From an uncultured Bacteroidota bacterium (GTDB taxonomy: Bacteria > Bacteroidota > Bacteroidia > Bacteroidales > UBA12481), in contig CAINOB010000084.1 of the NCBI GenBank assembly GCA_903851365.1, positions 1 to 54,635 of the forward strand: DNA of 54,635 bases, read 5' to 3'. Below are positions 47,518 through 54,635 of this stretch, piece by piece. The notes under the pieces were generated by a model. The model was not told the origin of the DNA, ran no database searches, and saw only the letters and a list, made by a program, of their open reading frames with translations. The stretch's first letter is position 1, and each line of letters opens with the position of its first letter. Both the position numbers and the translations under genes were made by a program.

Positions 47518-47590
47518 TGATCCAGCTGGGGCTCGAACCCAGGACCCCATCCTTAAAAGGGATGTGCTCTACCTACTGAGCTACTGAATC
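47518..47590 (-). tRNA. tRNA-Lys (anticodon UUU), integration site
   Basis: The minus strand folds as a full cloverleaf: acceptor GATTCAG/CTGGATC plus A73; D-arm GCTCAGTAGGTAGAGC; anticodon stem CATCC/GGATG with loop CTTTTAA (anticodon TTT); T-arm CTGGG-TTCGAGC-CCCAG. CCA is not encoded. Its 3' end faces the integrase start 91 bp away, so the attachment core is probably in the T-arm/acceptor part. The matching left copy should lie upstream of the window. Confidence 0.93.
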
Positions 47591-47746
47591 AATACCTTAA
47601 AAAAACGTGCGGCAAAGATATAGCTTTGAATCCAAACTTCCAAAAGTTTTCCTGTGATTTCTTTTTGCCAGACTTAGGTCACATTACTTATCCCCTTAGC
47701 CTTTCCTTTTGCCTTTTTGCCCATTGCCTAATGCCCTATACAAAAG

Positions 47747-47774
47747 GTCAGGCCCTCTTTGGGGAGGGCCTGAC
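47747..47774 (-). terminator. Hairpin terminator downstream of clpC
   Basis: Perfect 11-bp arms GTCAGGCCCTC / GAGGGCCTGAC with a 6-nt loop. On the minus strand it is followed by CTTTTG, so it fits the end of the leftward clpC transcript, 163 bp after the clpC stop. Confidence 0.65.
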
Positions 47775-47800
47775 TGAAACCTAAACCTAAAACTAAACCT

Positions 47801-47836
47801 ATGAAAAAGTACCTCAGACAATTGGGAATTGTCTGA
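47801..47836 (+). other. 12-codon ORF overlapping a perfect hairpin
   Basis: ATG-AAA-AAG-TAC-CTC... to TGA (M-K-K-Y-L-R-Q-L-G-I-V). Its second half coincides with a hairpin: arms CAGACAATT (47815-47823) and AATTGTCTG (47827-47835) around GGG. It might be a leader peptide with attenuator, but no rightward gene follows before clpC (leftward). No function assigned. Confidence 0.3.
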
Positions 47837-47936
47837 ACAACGATCTATGAAGATTCGTTGCTTATCAAACGTGCAAAACCTGTGCCATGTTGCCCGTTTA
47901 GTAAAAATAATTTATGATTAACAGATAATTAACAAA

Positions 47937-50438
47937 CTATGGCTCCAGATGGGTGTGTTTAATTGAAATCTCATCTTTCTTTTTATCAAAGCCAATAATA
48001 AATACATCGCCCTCCCTGGTTTTGGAATCAATGATTTTCTCAGCCAGCGGATCTTCAAGATACTTTTGAATCGATCTTTTCAGCGGCCGTGCACCAAATT
48101 TCAGGTCGTAACCTTTTTCTGCCAGAAAGTCTTTGGCAGCAGGCGATATCTTACATTGGAGTCCGAGCCTTTTCATCCGATCAAATAAGCCGAGCAATTC
48201 GATATCAATGATCTTATAAAGGTCATTTTTTGTCAGACTATTGAATATGACCACATCATCGATCCTGTTAAGGAATTCAGGTGCGAAAGCCTTATTCAGA
48301 GCCTTCTGGATAACATCCTTCTGATAATCGCCTGTTCCTTCTTCCTGCGGTCTTATATTGAAACCCAGACTCTGTCCAAAGTCTTTTAATTGCCGGGTAC
48401 CAATATTTGAGGTCATGATGATAATGGTATTCTTGAAATCAACCTTACGGCCAAGGCTGTCGGTTAACTGACCATCATCGAGAACCTGCAGTAGTATATT
48501 GAAAATATCCGGATGCGCCTTTTCTATTTCATCTAAAAGAACCACAGAATACGGGCGTCTCCTCACTTTTTCGGTAAGCTGGCCGCCTTCCTCATAACCA
48601 ACATATCCGGGAGGAGCTCCAACCAATCTTGATACAGAGAATTTCTCCATGTATTCACTCATATCCACCCTGATAAGCGCATCAGTTGAATCGAATAGGG
48701 TAGAGGCCAGTACTTTAGCGAGCTGGGTTTTCCCAACACCTGTAGGTCCCAGGAAAACAAAACTTCCGATCGGTTTGTTGGGATCTTTTAATCCGGCACG
48801 ATTTCTCTGGATTGATTTTACAATTTTATGGATCGCCTCATTCTGACCAATCACTTTATGCTCGAGTTCGAGCTGAAGGTTCATTAAACGAGCACCCTCA
48901 GCCTGAGCAATTCGTTGAACCGGAACACCGGTCATCATGGCGACTACCTCTTCAACATTTGATTCATCAACGGTCTGTCGGTTCTCCATCAATTGCTTCT
49001 CCCAGAGGTCCTTTTCCCGTTCAAGTTCAACAATCAACTGCTTTTCACGATCACGATGCCTGGCAGCCTTTTCAAAGTCTTGATTTTTAACAGCTTCAAT
49101 TTTCGTTTTTCGGGTTTCCTCAATCTCACCTTCCAACTTGAGCACCCTTTCCGGTACTGATATATTAGATATATGTACCCTTGAACCGGTTTCATCGAGG
49201 GCATCAATGGCCTTGTCTGGCAGATGGCGGTCGCTGATATATCGCTGTGTCAGATAGACACAAGCTTTCAGTGCCTTGTCGGTGTAGGTTACATGATGAT
49301 GCTCTTCATACCGGTCCTTAATGTTATGCAGAATCTGCAATGTTTCCTCCGGTGAAGTTGCTTCAACCAGAACCTTTTGAAATCGTCTTTCCAGTGCACC
49401 ATCTTTTTCAATATGCTGGCGATATTCATCAAGGGTAGTCGCCCCGATGCATTGAATCTCTCCGCGAGCCAGAGCAGGTTTGAGCATGTTGGCAGCATCA
49501 AGTGATCCGGTAGCTCCACCTGCACCTACGATGGTATGAATTTCGTCGATGAAAAGTATCACATTGCTGGTTTTAGCCAATTCGTTAAGAATAGCTTTCA
49601 TCCTCTCTTCAAATTGACCACGATATTTAGTTCCGGCAACTATGGATGCCATATCTAACGCAACAACCCTCTTGCCAAAAAGTACCCGGGAAACTTTTCT
49701 TTCAACAATTCTTAATGCCAGACCTTCTGCGATGGCCGATTTACCAACTCCAGGTTCACCGATCAGTACAGGATTGTTCTTTTTACGGCGACTCAGTATC
49801 TGGGCAATTCGCTGAATTTCATTTTCGCGACCGACTATTGGGTCCAATCGGTTTTCCTCGGCAGCGCGGGTAATATCAATTCCAAAATTGTCGAGAACAG
49901 GGGTGTCAGAAGCTGGCTTCGACGATTTTGACTGACCCTTTGCTGGCTCAGAAGGACCTTCTGATTCATCATCATCTTCATGATAATCAGCCTTTGGTGA
50001 GGTGAGATCGCTTTGCAACTGCTGTTTTACACTATTATAATTTATACTCATATCTTCAAGAATCTGAGTCACCATGCAAGCATCATCCTTCAAAATTGCA
50101 AGTAACAGATGTACCGTGCTCACTTTTTGAGGCTGTATATCACGAGCCTCGAAATAGGCCAGCTTTAAAATTCGCTCGGCTGGTTTTAAGAGTGGTAATT
50201 CCTTCTGATTTAGATTCTTATCAGGATTATCAACCCTGATTCTCTGTTCGATCATCCGTTTTACTTTAGGCAGATCAGCACCGAGGTTTACCATTACGTC
50301 GATAGCTTCGCTCTCGCCTTCTCGCAAAATACCTAAAAAGAAATGTTCGGGCCCGATCTGATCGTTCCCCAAACGTATAGCTTCCTCCTGGCTGAATACC
50401 AGGACGTCGTGAATCTGTTTCGGAAAATTTGAATCCAT
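47937..50438 (-). CDS. clpC: ATP-dependent Clp protease ATP-binding subunit ClpC
   Basis: An 833-residue AAA+ unfoldase (844 if the upstream ATG at 50471 is used; the start at 50438, M-D-S-N-F-P-K, matches the family N-terminus). It has an N-terminal Clp repeat domain (S-Q-E-E-A-I-R-L-G-N-D ... G-P-E-H-F-F-L-G-I-L). The first AAA+ domain has Walker A G-E-P-G-V-G-K-S. A UVR/middle domain includes N-Q-D-F-E-K-A-A-R-H-R-D-R-E. The second AAA+ domain has G-P-T-G-V-G-K-T and the D2-small region G-A-R-P-L-K-R. It unfolds proteins for ClpP or refolds aggregates. Divergent from gyrA, the arrangement I know from Bacteroides chromosomes. Chromosomal, not part of the phage. Confidence 0.93.
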   Translation of the reverse strand: MDSNFPKQIHDVLVFSQEEAIRLGNDQIGPEHFFLGILREGESEAIDVMVNLGADLPKVKRMIEQRIRVDNPDKNLNQKELPLLKPAERILKLAYFEARDIQPQKVSTVHLLLAILKDDACMVTQILEDMSINYNSVKQQLQSDLTSPKADYHEDDDESEGPSEPAKGQSKSSKPASDTPVLDNFGIDITRAAEENRLDPIVGRENEIQRIAQILSRRKKNNPVLIGEPGVGKSAIAEGLALRIVERKVSRVLFGKRVVALDMASIVAGTKYRGQFEERMKAILNELAKTSNVILFIDEIHTIVGAGGATGSLDAANMLKPALARGEIQCIGATTLDEYRQHIEKDGALERRFQKVLVEATSPEETLQILHNIKDRYEEHHHVTYTDKALKACVYLTQRYISDRHLPDKAIDALDETGSRVHISNISVPERVLKLEGEIEETRKTKIEAVKNQDFEKAARHRDREKQLIVELEREKDLWEKQLMENRQTVDESNVEEVVAMMTGVPVQRIAQAEGARLMNLQLELEHKVIGQNEAIHKIVKSIQRNRAGLKDPNKPIGSFVFLGPTGVGKTQLAKVLASTLFDSTDALIRVDMSEYMEKFSVSRLVGAPPGYVGYEEGGQLTEKVRRRPYSVVLLDEIEKAHPDIFNILLQVLDDGQLTDSLGRKVDFKNTIIIMTSNIGTRQLKDFGQSLGFNIRPQEEGTGDYQKDVIQKALNKAFAPEFLNRIDDVVIFNSLTKNDLYKIIDIELLGLFDRMKRLGLQCKISPAAKDFLAEKGYDLKFGARPLKRSIQKYLEDPLAEKIIDSKTREGDVFIIGFDKKKDEISIKHTHLEP

Positions 50439-50683
50439 AAAATAACTGTTTAGCCGTTGTGAACCTGCCATAATAACTCTGTCATTCTGTCAAACCACTG
50501 TTTAATGGATGATAGGGTATTTCGCTTAATCATTTATATTCAGGCAGTTTAATAAAAAAATAAATCTACTAAATAATCCATCTTAAGGAAAACAAATAGT
50601 GCGCCAATTATCAACAGGTCGGGCATAGAAATATATGATAATTGTGTGTTCCGGAGAAGAAAAAAGTGGTATTTTTGTCCTTC

Positions 50684-50714
50684 TTTGATAATTTGACAAG
50701 AATTCTGTATATTG
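50684..50714 (+). promoter_or_regulatory. Promoter of gyrA
   Basis: TTTG at 50684-50687, a 20-nt spacer, then TATATTG at 50708-50714. This fits the Bacteroidota sigma-ABfr consensus (TTTG, 19-21 nt, TAnnTTTG), 18 nt before the gyrA ATG. The rest of the clpC-gyrA gap shows no other clear element. Confidence 0.65.
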
Positions 50715-50731
50715 TTTATTCTAAGTAATTT

Positions 50732-53263
50732 ATGTTAACAGGCGAGAGAATTGTCCGGATCAATATCGATGAGGAGATGAGGTCTTCATACATCGATTAT
50801 TCGATGTCGGTTATTGTAGCCAGAGCATTGCCCGATGTTCGTGACGGTTTAAAGCCCGTCCATCGCAGGGTGCTCTTTGGCATGAATGAGTTGGGAATGA
50901 GTTCCAACCGCGCGTATAAGAAGTCCGCCCGTATCGTCGGGGAGGTCCTCGGTAAGTTCCATCCGCATGGCGATAGCAGCGTTTATATGGCTATGGTCCG
51001 GATGGCTCAGGAATGGTCAATGCGCTATCCCCTGATCGATGGACAGGGAAACTTCGGATCAGTCGACGGTGACAGTCCGGCTGCCATGAGGTATACCGAA
51101 GCCAGACTGCAGAAGATCGCAGAGGAAACTATGGCTGACCTGGAGAAGAATACAGTTGATTTTCAACTGAACTTCGACGATACTCTGGAAGAACCAACCG
51201 TAATGCCAACCAGGATTCCAAATCTTTTGGTCAACGGATCATCAGGTATTGCCGTGGGTATGGCAACAAATATGCCACCTCATAATCTTACTGAAGCTGT
51301 AAATGCTATAATTGCCGTAATAGAAAATTCCGAGATCACCATCGAGGGATTGATGAAGTATATTAAAGCTCCGGATTTTCCTACCGGAGGAATTATCTAT
51401 GGTTACCAGGGAGTTAAAGATGCCTTTGAAACAGGCAGAGGCCGGATTGTAGTCAGGGGCAAAGCTCTGATTGAAACCCTGCCAAATGGCCGCGAAAGGA
51501 TCGTTATCACAGAGATCCCTTACATGGTTAATAAGGCCGAAATGATCATGAAAACGGCCGAATTGATTAACGATAAAAAGATTGAAGGCATTTCCAACGT
51601 TAATGACGAGTCGGACCGGAATGGGATGCGCATAGTTTATGATCTTAAGAAAGAGGCACTTGCAAATGTGGTCCTGAATAATTTGTATAAACTCACTCCG
51701 CTTCAAACTTCTTTCTCGGTAAATAATATTGCCCTCGTTCATGGACGGCCCCGCATGCTTAATCTTCGGGATATCATTGATAATTTTATCAGTCATCGTC
51801 ATGAGGTAGTCATCCGGAGAACAAAATTCGATCTCGATCAGGCAGAGAAGAAAGCGCATATACTTGAAGGATTACTGATTGCATTGGATCATCTTGATGC
51901 AGTAATTTCATTGATTCGTAATTCAAAAAATCCGGACGAGGCAAAAACCGGCCTGATGGAAAACTTTGCATTGTCAGAGATACAGGCAAAAGCGATTCTC
52001 GAACTGAGATTACAAAGATTGACAGGTCTGGAAAGAGATAAAATTCATCTGGAATACGACGAGTTAATGACTCTGATAACCTATCTGAAAAAAGTATTGG
52101 AGGACGATGCCCTTCAGATGGAAATCATCAAGACTGAATTGCTTGAAATCAGGGAGAAATATGGGGATGAGCGCCGCACTGAAATAGTTTATGCCTCTGA
52201 AGATTTCAATCCTGAAGATTTCTATGCCGATGAAGATATGGTTTTGACTATCAGTCATATGGGATATATTAAGCGTACTCCTCTTACTGAATTCAGAACG
52301 CAAACCAGAGGTGGGGTGGGAGCCAAAGGAAGCAATACCCGCGATGAGGATTTCATTGAGCATCTTTACATTGCCTCAATGCACAATACATTAGTCTTGT
52401 TTACTGAATCCGGCAGGTGTTTCTGGCAAAAAGTTTATGAAATTCCAGAAGGAACCCGGACCTCCAAGGGCAGGGCAATTCAGAATTTGCTAAATATTGA
52501 GCAAGAGGATAAGGTTAAAGCTTATCTGAGGGTGAAAGACCTTAGTGATCAGGAGTATATTAATAACAACTATATTATCCTCTGTACTAAAAAAGGTGTC
52601 ATTAAAAAGACTCTGCTGGAAGCTTATTCACGACCGCGACAAAATGGAGTCAACGCGATCACTGTAAAGGATGGAGATCAGCTTCTTGAAGCCCGTCTGA
52701 CTAATGGTAACCATGAAATTCTGATGGCAATTAAATCAGGAAAAGCAATACGCTTCCACGAAAGTACTGTCAGACCTGTTGGACGAACAGCTTCAGGTGT
52801 CAGGGGAATATCCCTTGCTGGTCCTGCTGATGAGGTAATCGGTATGATTTGTGTTGCCAAAGAAGAAGAAGATATCCTTGTAGTATCTGAAAACGGATAT
52901 GGAAAACGTTCGAGCATTCAGGATTACAGGATAACAAACCGTGGCGGAAAAGGAGTCAAAACAATTAATGTGACCGAGAAAACCGGCAGTTTGATTGCAT
53001 TGCTTTCTGTTACTGATGAGGACGACCTGATGATCATTAACCGTTCTGGAATCACAATCAGGATGGAAGTTTCACAATTAAGAATTATGGGTCGTGCGAC
53101 TCAGGGAGTAAGACTGATCAACCTGAAAGATAGCGATACGATTGCTTCAGTTGCCAAGGTTGACACTGAAGGACCAGTTGTGGATGCCGAGATTGTTTCG
53201 GATATTGATCCCGAAAACGATCAGCCGGAAATTAGCAGTTTGGATCCAAATGACTCTGAATAA
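50732..53263 (+). CDS. gyrA: DNA gyrase subunit A
   Basis: An 843-residue type IIA topoisomerase A subunit. The breakage-reunion domain starts [17 protein letters not shown]. The winged-helix has H-P-H-G-D-S-S-V-Y with Ser82, the residue mutated in quinolone resistance; the position matching E. coli Asp87 is Met86. The catalytic Tyr121 is in M-R-Y-T-E-A-R-L. The C-terminal beta-pinwheel carries the GyrA-box variant N-R-G-G-K-G-V, which marks gyrase as against topoisomerase IV. It works with GyrB to introduce negative supercoils. Chromosomal gene, divergent from clpC and followed by a TPR gene. The acidic C-terminal tail (D-P-E-N-D-Q-P-E) is usual. Confidence 0.95.
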   Translation: MLTGERIVRINIDEEMRSSYIDYSMSVIVARALPDVRDGLKPVHRRVLFGMNELGMSSNRAYKKSARIVGEVLGKFHPHGDSSVYMAMVRMAQEWSMRYPLIDGQGNFGSVDGDSPAAMRYTEARLQKIAEETMADLEKNTVDFQLNFDDTLEEPTVMPTRIPNLLVNGSSGIAVGMATNMPPHNLTEAVNAIIAVIENSEITIEGLMKYIKAPDFPTGGIIYGYQGVKDAFETGRGRIVVRGKALIETLPNGRERIVITEIPYMVNKAEMIMKTAELINDKKIEGISNVNDESDRNGMRIVYDLKKEALANVVLNNLYKLTPLQTSFSVNNIALVHGRPRMLNLRDIIDNFISHRHEVVIRRTKFDLDQAEKKAHILEGLLIALDHLDAVISLIRNSKNPDEAKTGLMENFALSEIQAKAILELRLQRLTGLERDKIHLEYDELMTLITYLKKVLEDDALQMEIIKTELLEIREKYGDERRTEIVYASEDFNPEDFYADEDMVLTISHMGYIKRTPLTEFRTQTRGGVGAKGSNTRDEDFIEHLYIASMHNTLVLFTESGRCFWQKVYEIPEGTRTSKGRAIQNLLNIEQEDKVKAYLRVKDLSDQEYINNNYIILCTKKGVIKKTLLEAYSRPRQNGVNAITVKDGDQLLEARLTNGNHEILMAIKSGKAIRFHESTVRPVGRTASGVRGISLAGPADEVIGMICVAKEEEDILVVSENGYGKRSSIQDYRITNRGGKGVKTINVTEKTGSLIALLSVTDEDDLMIINRSGITIRMEVSQLRIMGRATQGVRLINLKDSDTIASVAKVDTEGPVVDAEIVSDIDPENDQPEISSLDPNDSE

Positions 53264-53360
53264 GGGGTTTTAATTTACAATTGTGGTATTTAATTTGATA
53301 ATGTGCTTTTAAAACTGTTTGATTTATAATATTTTTAAAAAACTGAAAACAAGATCTGAC

Positions 53361-54569
53361 ATGAAAAAAGTTATTTTCCTTCTTGCATGTGTGTTTAGCT
53401 TGGGAACTGCGTTTGGGCAGAGCAACAAGGTGCAAACAGCCATAAACTGGATAAAACCGGAATATAATGAGCTGGACAAAGCCAAAGAAGCTATTGATGA
53501 GGCATCTGTGCATCCTAAAACCAGCGCTGAGGCCAAAACTTGGTTTATTCGCGGGCAGGTTTATTATAAGATCTATCAAACGAAGGATGAACGCTATAAG
53601 GGGTTGGATAAGAATCCTTTAAAAGAAGCTTATAACTCCTTTGTGAAAGCGAAGCAACTCGATGAAGGCAAGCGATTTGAAGATCAGTTGTTATTCCATC
53701 TTACCCAGATCAGAGCCGACTTTTTCAATAAGGGTGGGGCAGAGTATGAAGCAAAGAAATTTGCTCAATCCATGGAATCCTTTGAGACTGTGATCGCTAT
53801 TGGTAAACTTCCGTATATCAATAATCTGGATACAGGTTCATTTTACAACACCGCTCTTGCAGCTGAAGGTGCTGCCACAGCTAGTACAAACAAGGATACT
53901 ATCAATAAGTACTTCGCAAAAGCGATTGATTATTATAAAAAATCGATCGACCTCAATTGGGGTGGACCTGACGTATTTCATTATCTGGCAACGATTTACC
54001 TGAAGCAGGGCGATTCAACTGCAGCATTAAAGTCATACCAGGCCGGAATTGCAAAATATCCAAAGCAAACAGCTGCCCTTTACATCGCAATGGTTAATTT
54101 CTATTTGGCTAAGAAAGATTTAACCACCGGCTTCGAATATATGGAGAAGGCTCTTGAGTTGGATTCCACGAATACAAGTCTATGGCTGGTCTATGGTAAT
54201 GCTTTGGAAAAGAGAAACGACAGGGATAAAGCTATTGGAGCTTTCAAGAAAATGGTTTCAATTGACTCGACAAATTTCATGGGATATTATAGCGTAGGTT
54301 CAGTCTATTACAATATGGGTGTTGAGGAGAACGATAAGGCTAATGCTGTGCCATTTCCTTATAAAAATCCGGATGATGAAAACAAGTTTAACGGTTTTTT
54401 GAAATCTGCTGATGAGAAATTCAAGCAAGCTTTGCCATATTTCGAAAAAGCTTACGTAATCAAAAAGGATGACAGTGACCTGCTGATTGCTCTGAAACAG
54501 GTTTATTATCGTTTTAAAATGAATGATAAACTTGCTGATGTACAGAAGCAAATAGATAAACTGAAATAA
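53361..54569 (+). CDS. Secreted tetratricopeptide-repeat protein
   Basis: A 402-residue exported TPR protein. Met at 53361 is chosen over the ATG at 53319 because it starts a proper signal peptide (K-K-V-I-F-L-L-A-C-V-F-S-L-G-T-A-F-G-Q, cut after Gln20 region). Several TPR units follow: A-K-T-W-F-I-R-G-Q-V-Y-Y-K, F-H-Y-L-A-T-I-Y-L-K-Q-G-D-S-T-A-A-L, A-L-Y-I-A-M-V-N-F-Y-L-A-K-K and S-L-W-L-V-Y-G-N-A-L-E-K. A probable periplasmic scaffold; partner unknown. A TPR gene after gyrA is a recurrent Bacteroidales neighbour, supporting the chromosomal assignment. Confidence 0.85.
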   Translation: MKKVIFLLACVFSLGTAFGQSNKVQTAINWIKPEYNELDKAKEAIDEASVHPKTSAEAKTWFIRGQVYYKIYQTKDERYKGLDKNPLKEAYNSFVKAKQLDEGKRFEDQLLFHLTQIRADFFNKGGAEYEAKKFAQSMESFETVIAIGKLPYINNLDTGSFYNTALAAEGAATASTNKDTINKYFAKAIDYYKKSIDLNWGGPDVFHYLATIYLKQGDSTAALKSYQAGIAKYPKQTAALYIAMVNFYLAKKDLTTGFEYMEKALELDSTNTSLWLVYGNALEKRNDRDKAIGAFKKMVSIDSTNFMGYYSVGSVYYNMGVEENDKANAVPFPYKNPDDENKFNGFLKSADEKFKQALPYFEKAYVIKKDDSDLLIALKQVYYRFKMNDKLADVQKQIDKLK

Positions 54570-54576
54570 CAAAGTG

Positions 54577-54605
54577 AAGGGACCTGAACAGTCCCTTTCT
54601 TCTTA
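54577..54605 (+). terminator. Rho-independent terminator after TPR gene
   Basis: AAGGGAC and GTCCCTT arms around CTGAACA, followed by TCTTCTT. Confidence 0.8.
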
Positions 54606-54635
54606 TATATGGAATTTAACATAATATTAATTGAC

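Larger units (their letters stand above)
47591..47936. other. Noncoding region between tRNA-Lys and clpC
   Basis: 346 bp with no credible gene. It contains the hairpin at 47747-47774, an 'aacctaaacctaaaactaaacct' type repeat of short CTAAA units, and a 12-codon ORF overlapping a second hairpin (47801-47836). Confidence 0.6.

Noticed and set aside
47428-47550. Longer integrase starting inside the tRNA gene
   Set aside because: The extra residues are the tRNA-Lys T-arm and flank read as protein; the arm-binding domain starts after Met at 47427.
50641-50700. A fifth copy of the TGTCC late promoter before gyrA (TTTTTGTCCTTC)
   Set aside because: The TGTCC-to-TA distance differs, and a standard TTTG-N20-TATATTG promoter explains the region.

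Overview
The window comes from a member of the Bacteroidota. The evidence is a divergent clpC/gyrA pair followed by a secreted TPR protein, start codons that lack Shine-Dalgarno sequences and follow A-rich leaders, a TTTG/TAnnTTTG-type promoter before gyrA, and many FISUMP (Fibrobacter succinogenes major paralogous) and DUF4249-like lipoproteins. Roughly 1-47,500 is the right-hand part of a tailed-phage-like integrated element. It is inserted at the 3' end of a tRNA-Lys(UUU) gene, with its tyrosine recombinase beside the tRNA. Its left end lies outside the window. About 47,500-54,635 is host chromosome (tRNA-Lys, clpC, gyrA, TPR protein).

The phage backbone is relatively GC-rich and consists of rightward, tightly overlapping operons: two surface-glycan-type genes (1-1145); packaging genes (4263-8144, with a PLD-like protein, small-terminase candidates and the large terminase); portal to tape measure (26163-33890); lysis (36405-37686, a membrane protein and an M15 endolysin); and tail-tip, baseplate and fibres (37819-46237). 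Four of these blocks start just downstream of the same promoter-like element, TGTCC followed exactly 28 nt later by TA in a Bacteroidota -7-like box. In each case a hairpin or terminator lies upstream. I take this to be a phage late-promoter family.

AT-richer cargo sits in the gaps between these operons. Slot 1 (about 1210-4150) holds a PGN_0703-like PD-(D/E)XK nuclease gene and a GmrSD-type DUF262/DUF1524 gene. Slot 2 (about 8145-26090, 18 kb) holds a type II restriction-modification cassette (Vsr-like nuclease, a Cfr10I/Bse634I-type endonuclease with its D/K/E residues in place, a C5-cytosine methyltransferase and a DUF6471-like regulator). It also holds radC, a Gp88-like gene, small genes with shared leaders and their own terminators, and an array of secreted or lipoprotein genes (SH3-like and FISUMP domains). 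Slot 3 (about 33,990-36,350) holds a leftward FISUMP/DUF4249-like lipoprotein pair with its own promoter. The element thus looks like a prophage that carries defence and cell-surface conversion genes.

Slot 2 contains two families of repeated noncoding leaders, three copies each, and a duplicated gene unit. One copy of that unit has been reduced by deletion to a scar, and a further copy of its small gene survives as an inverted pseudogene. No major capsid, maturation protease or major tail tube protein is recognisable between the portal and the tape measure.
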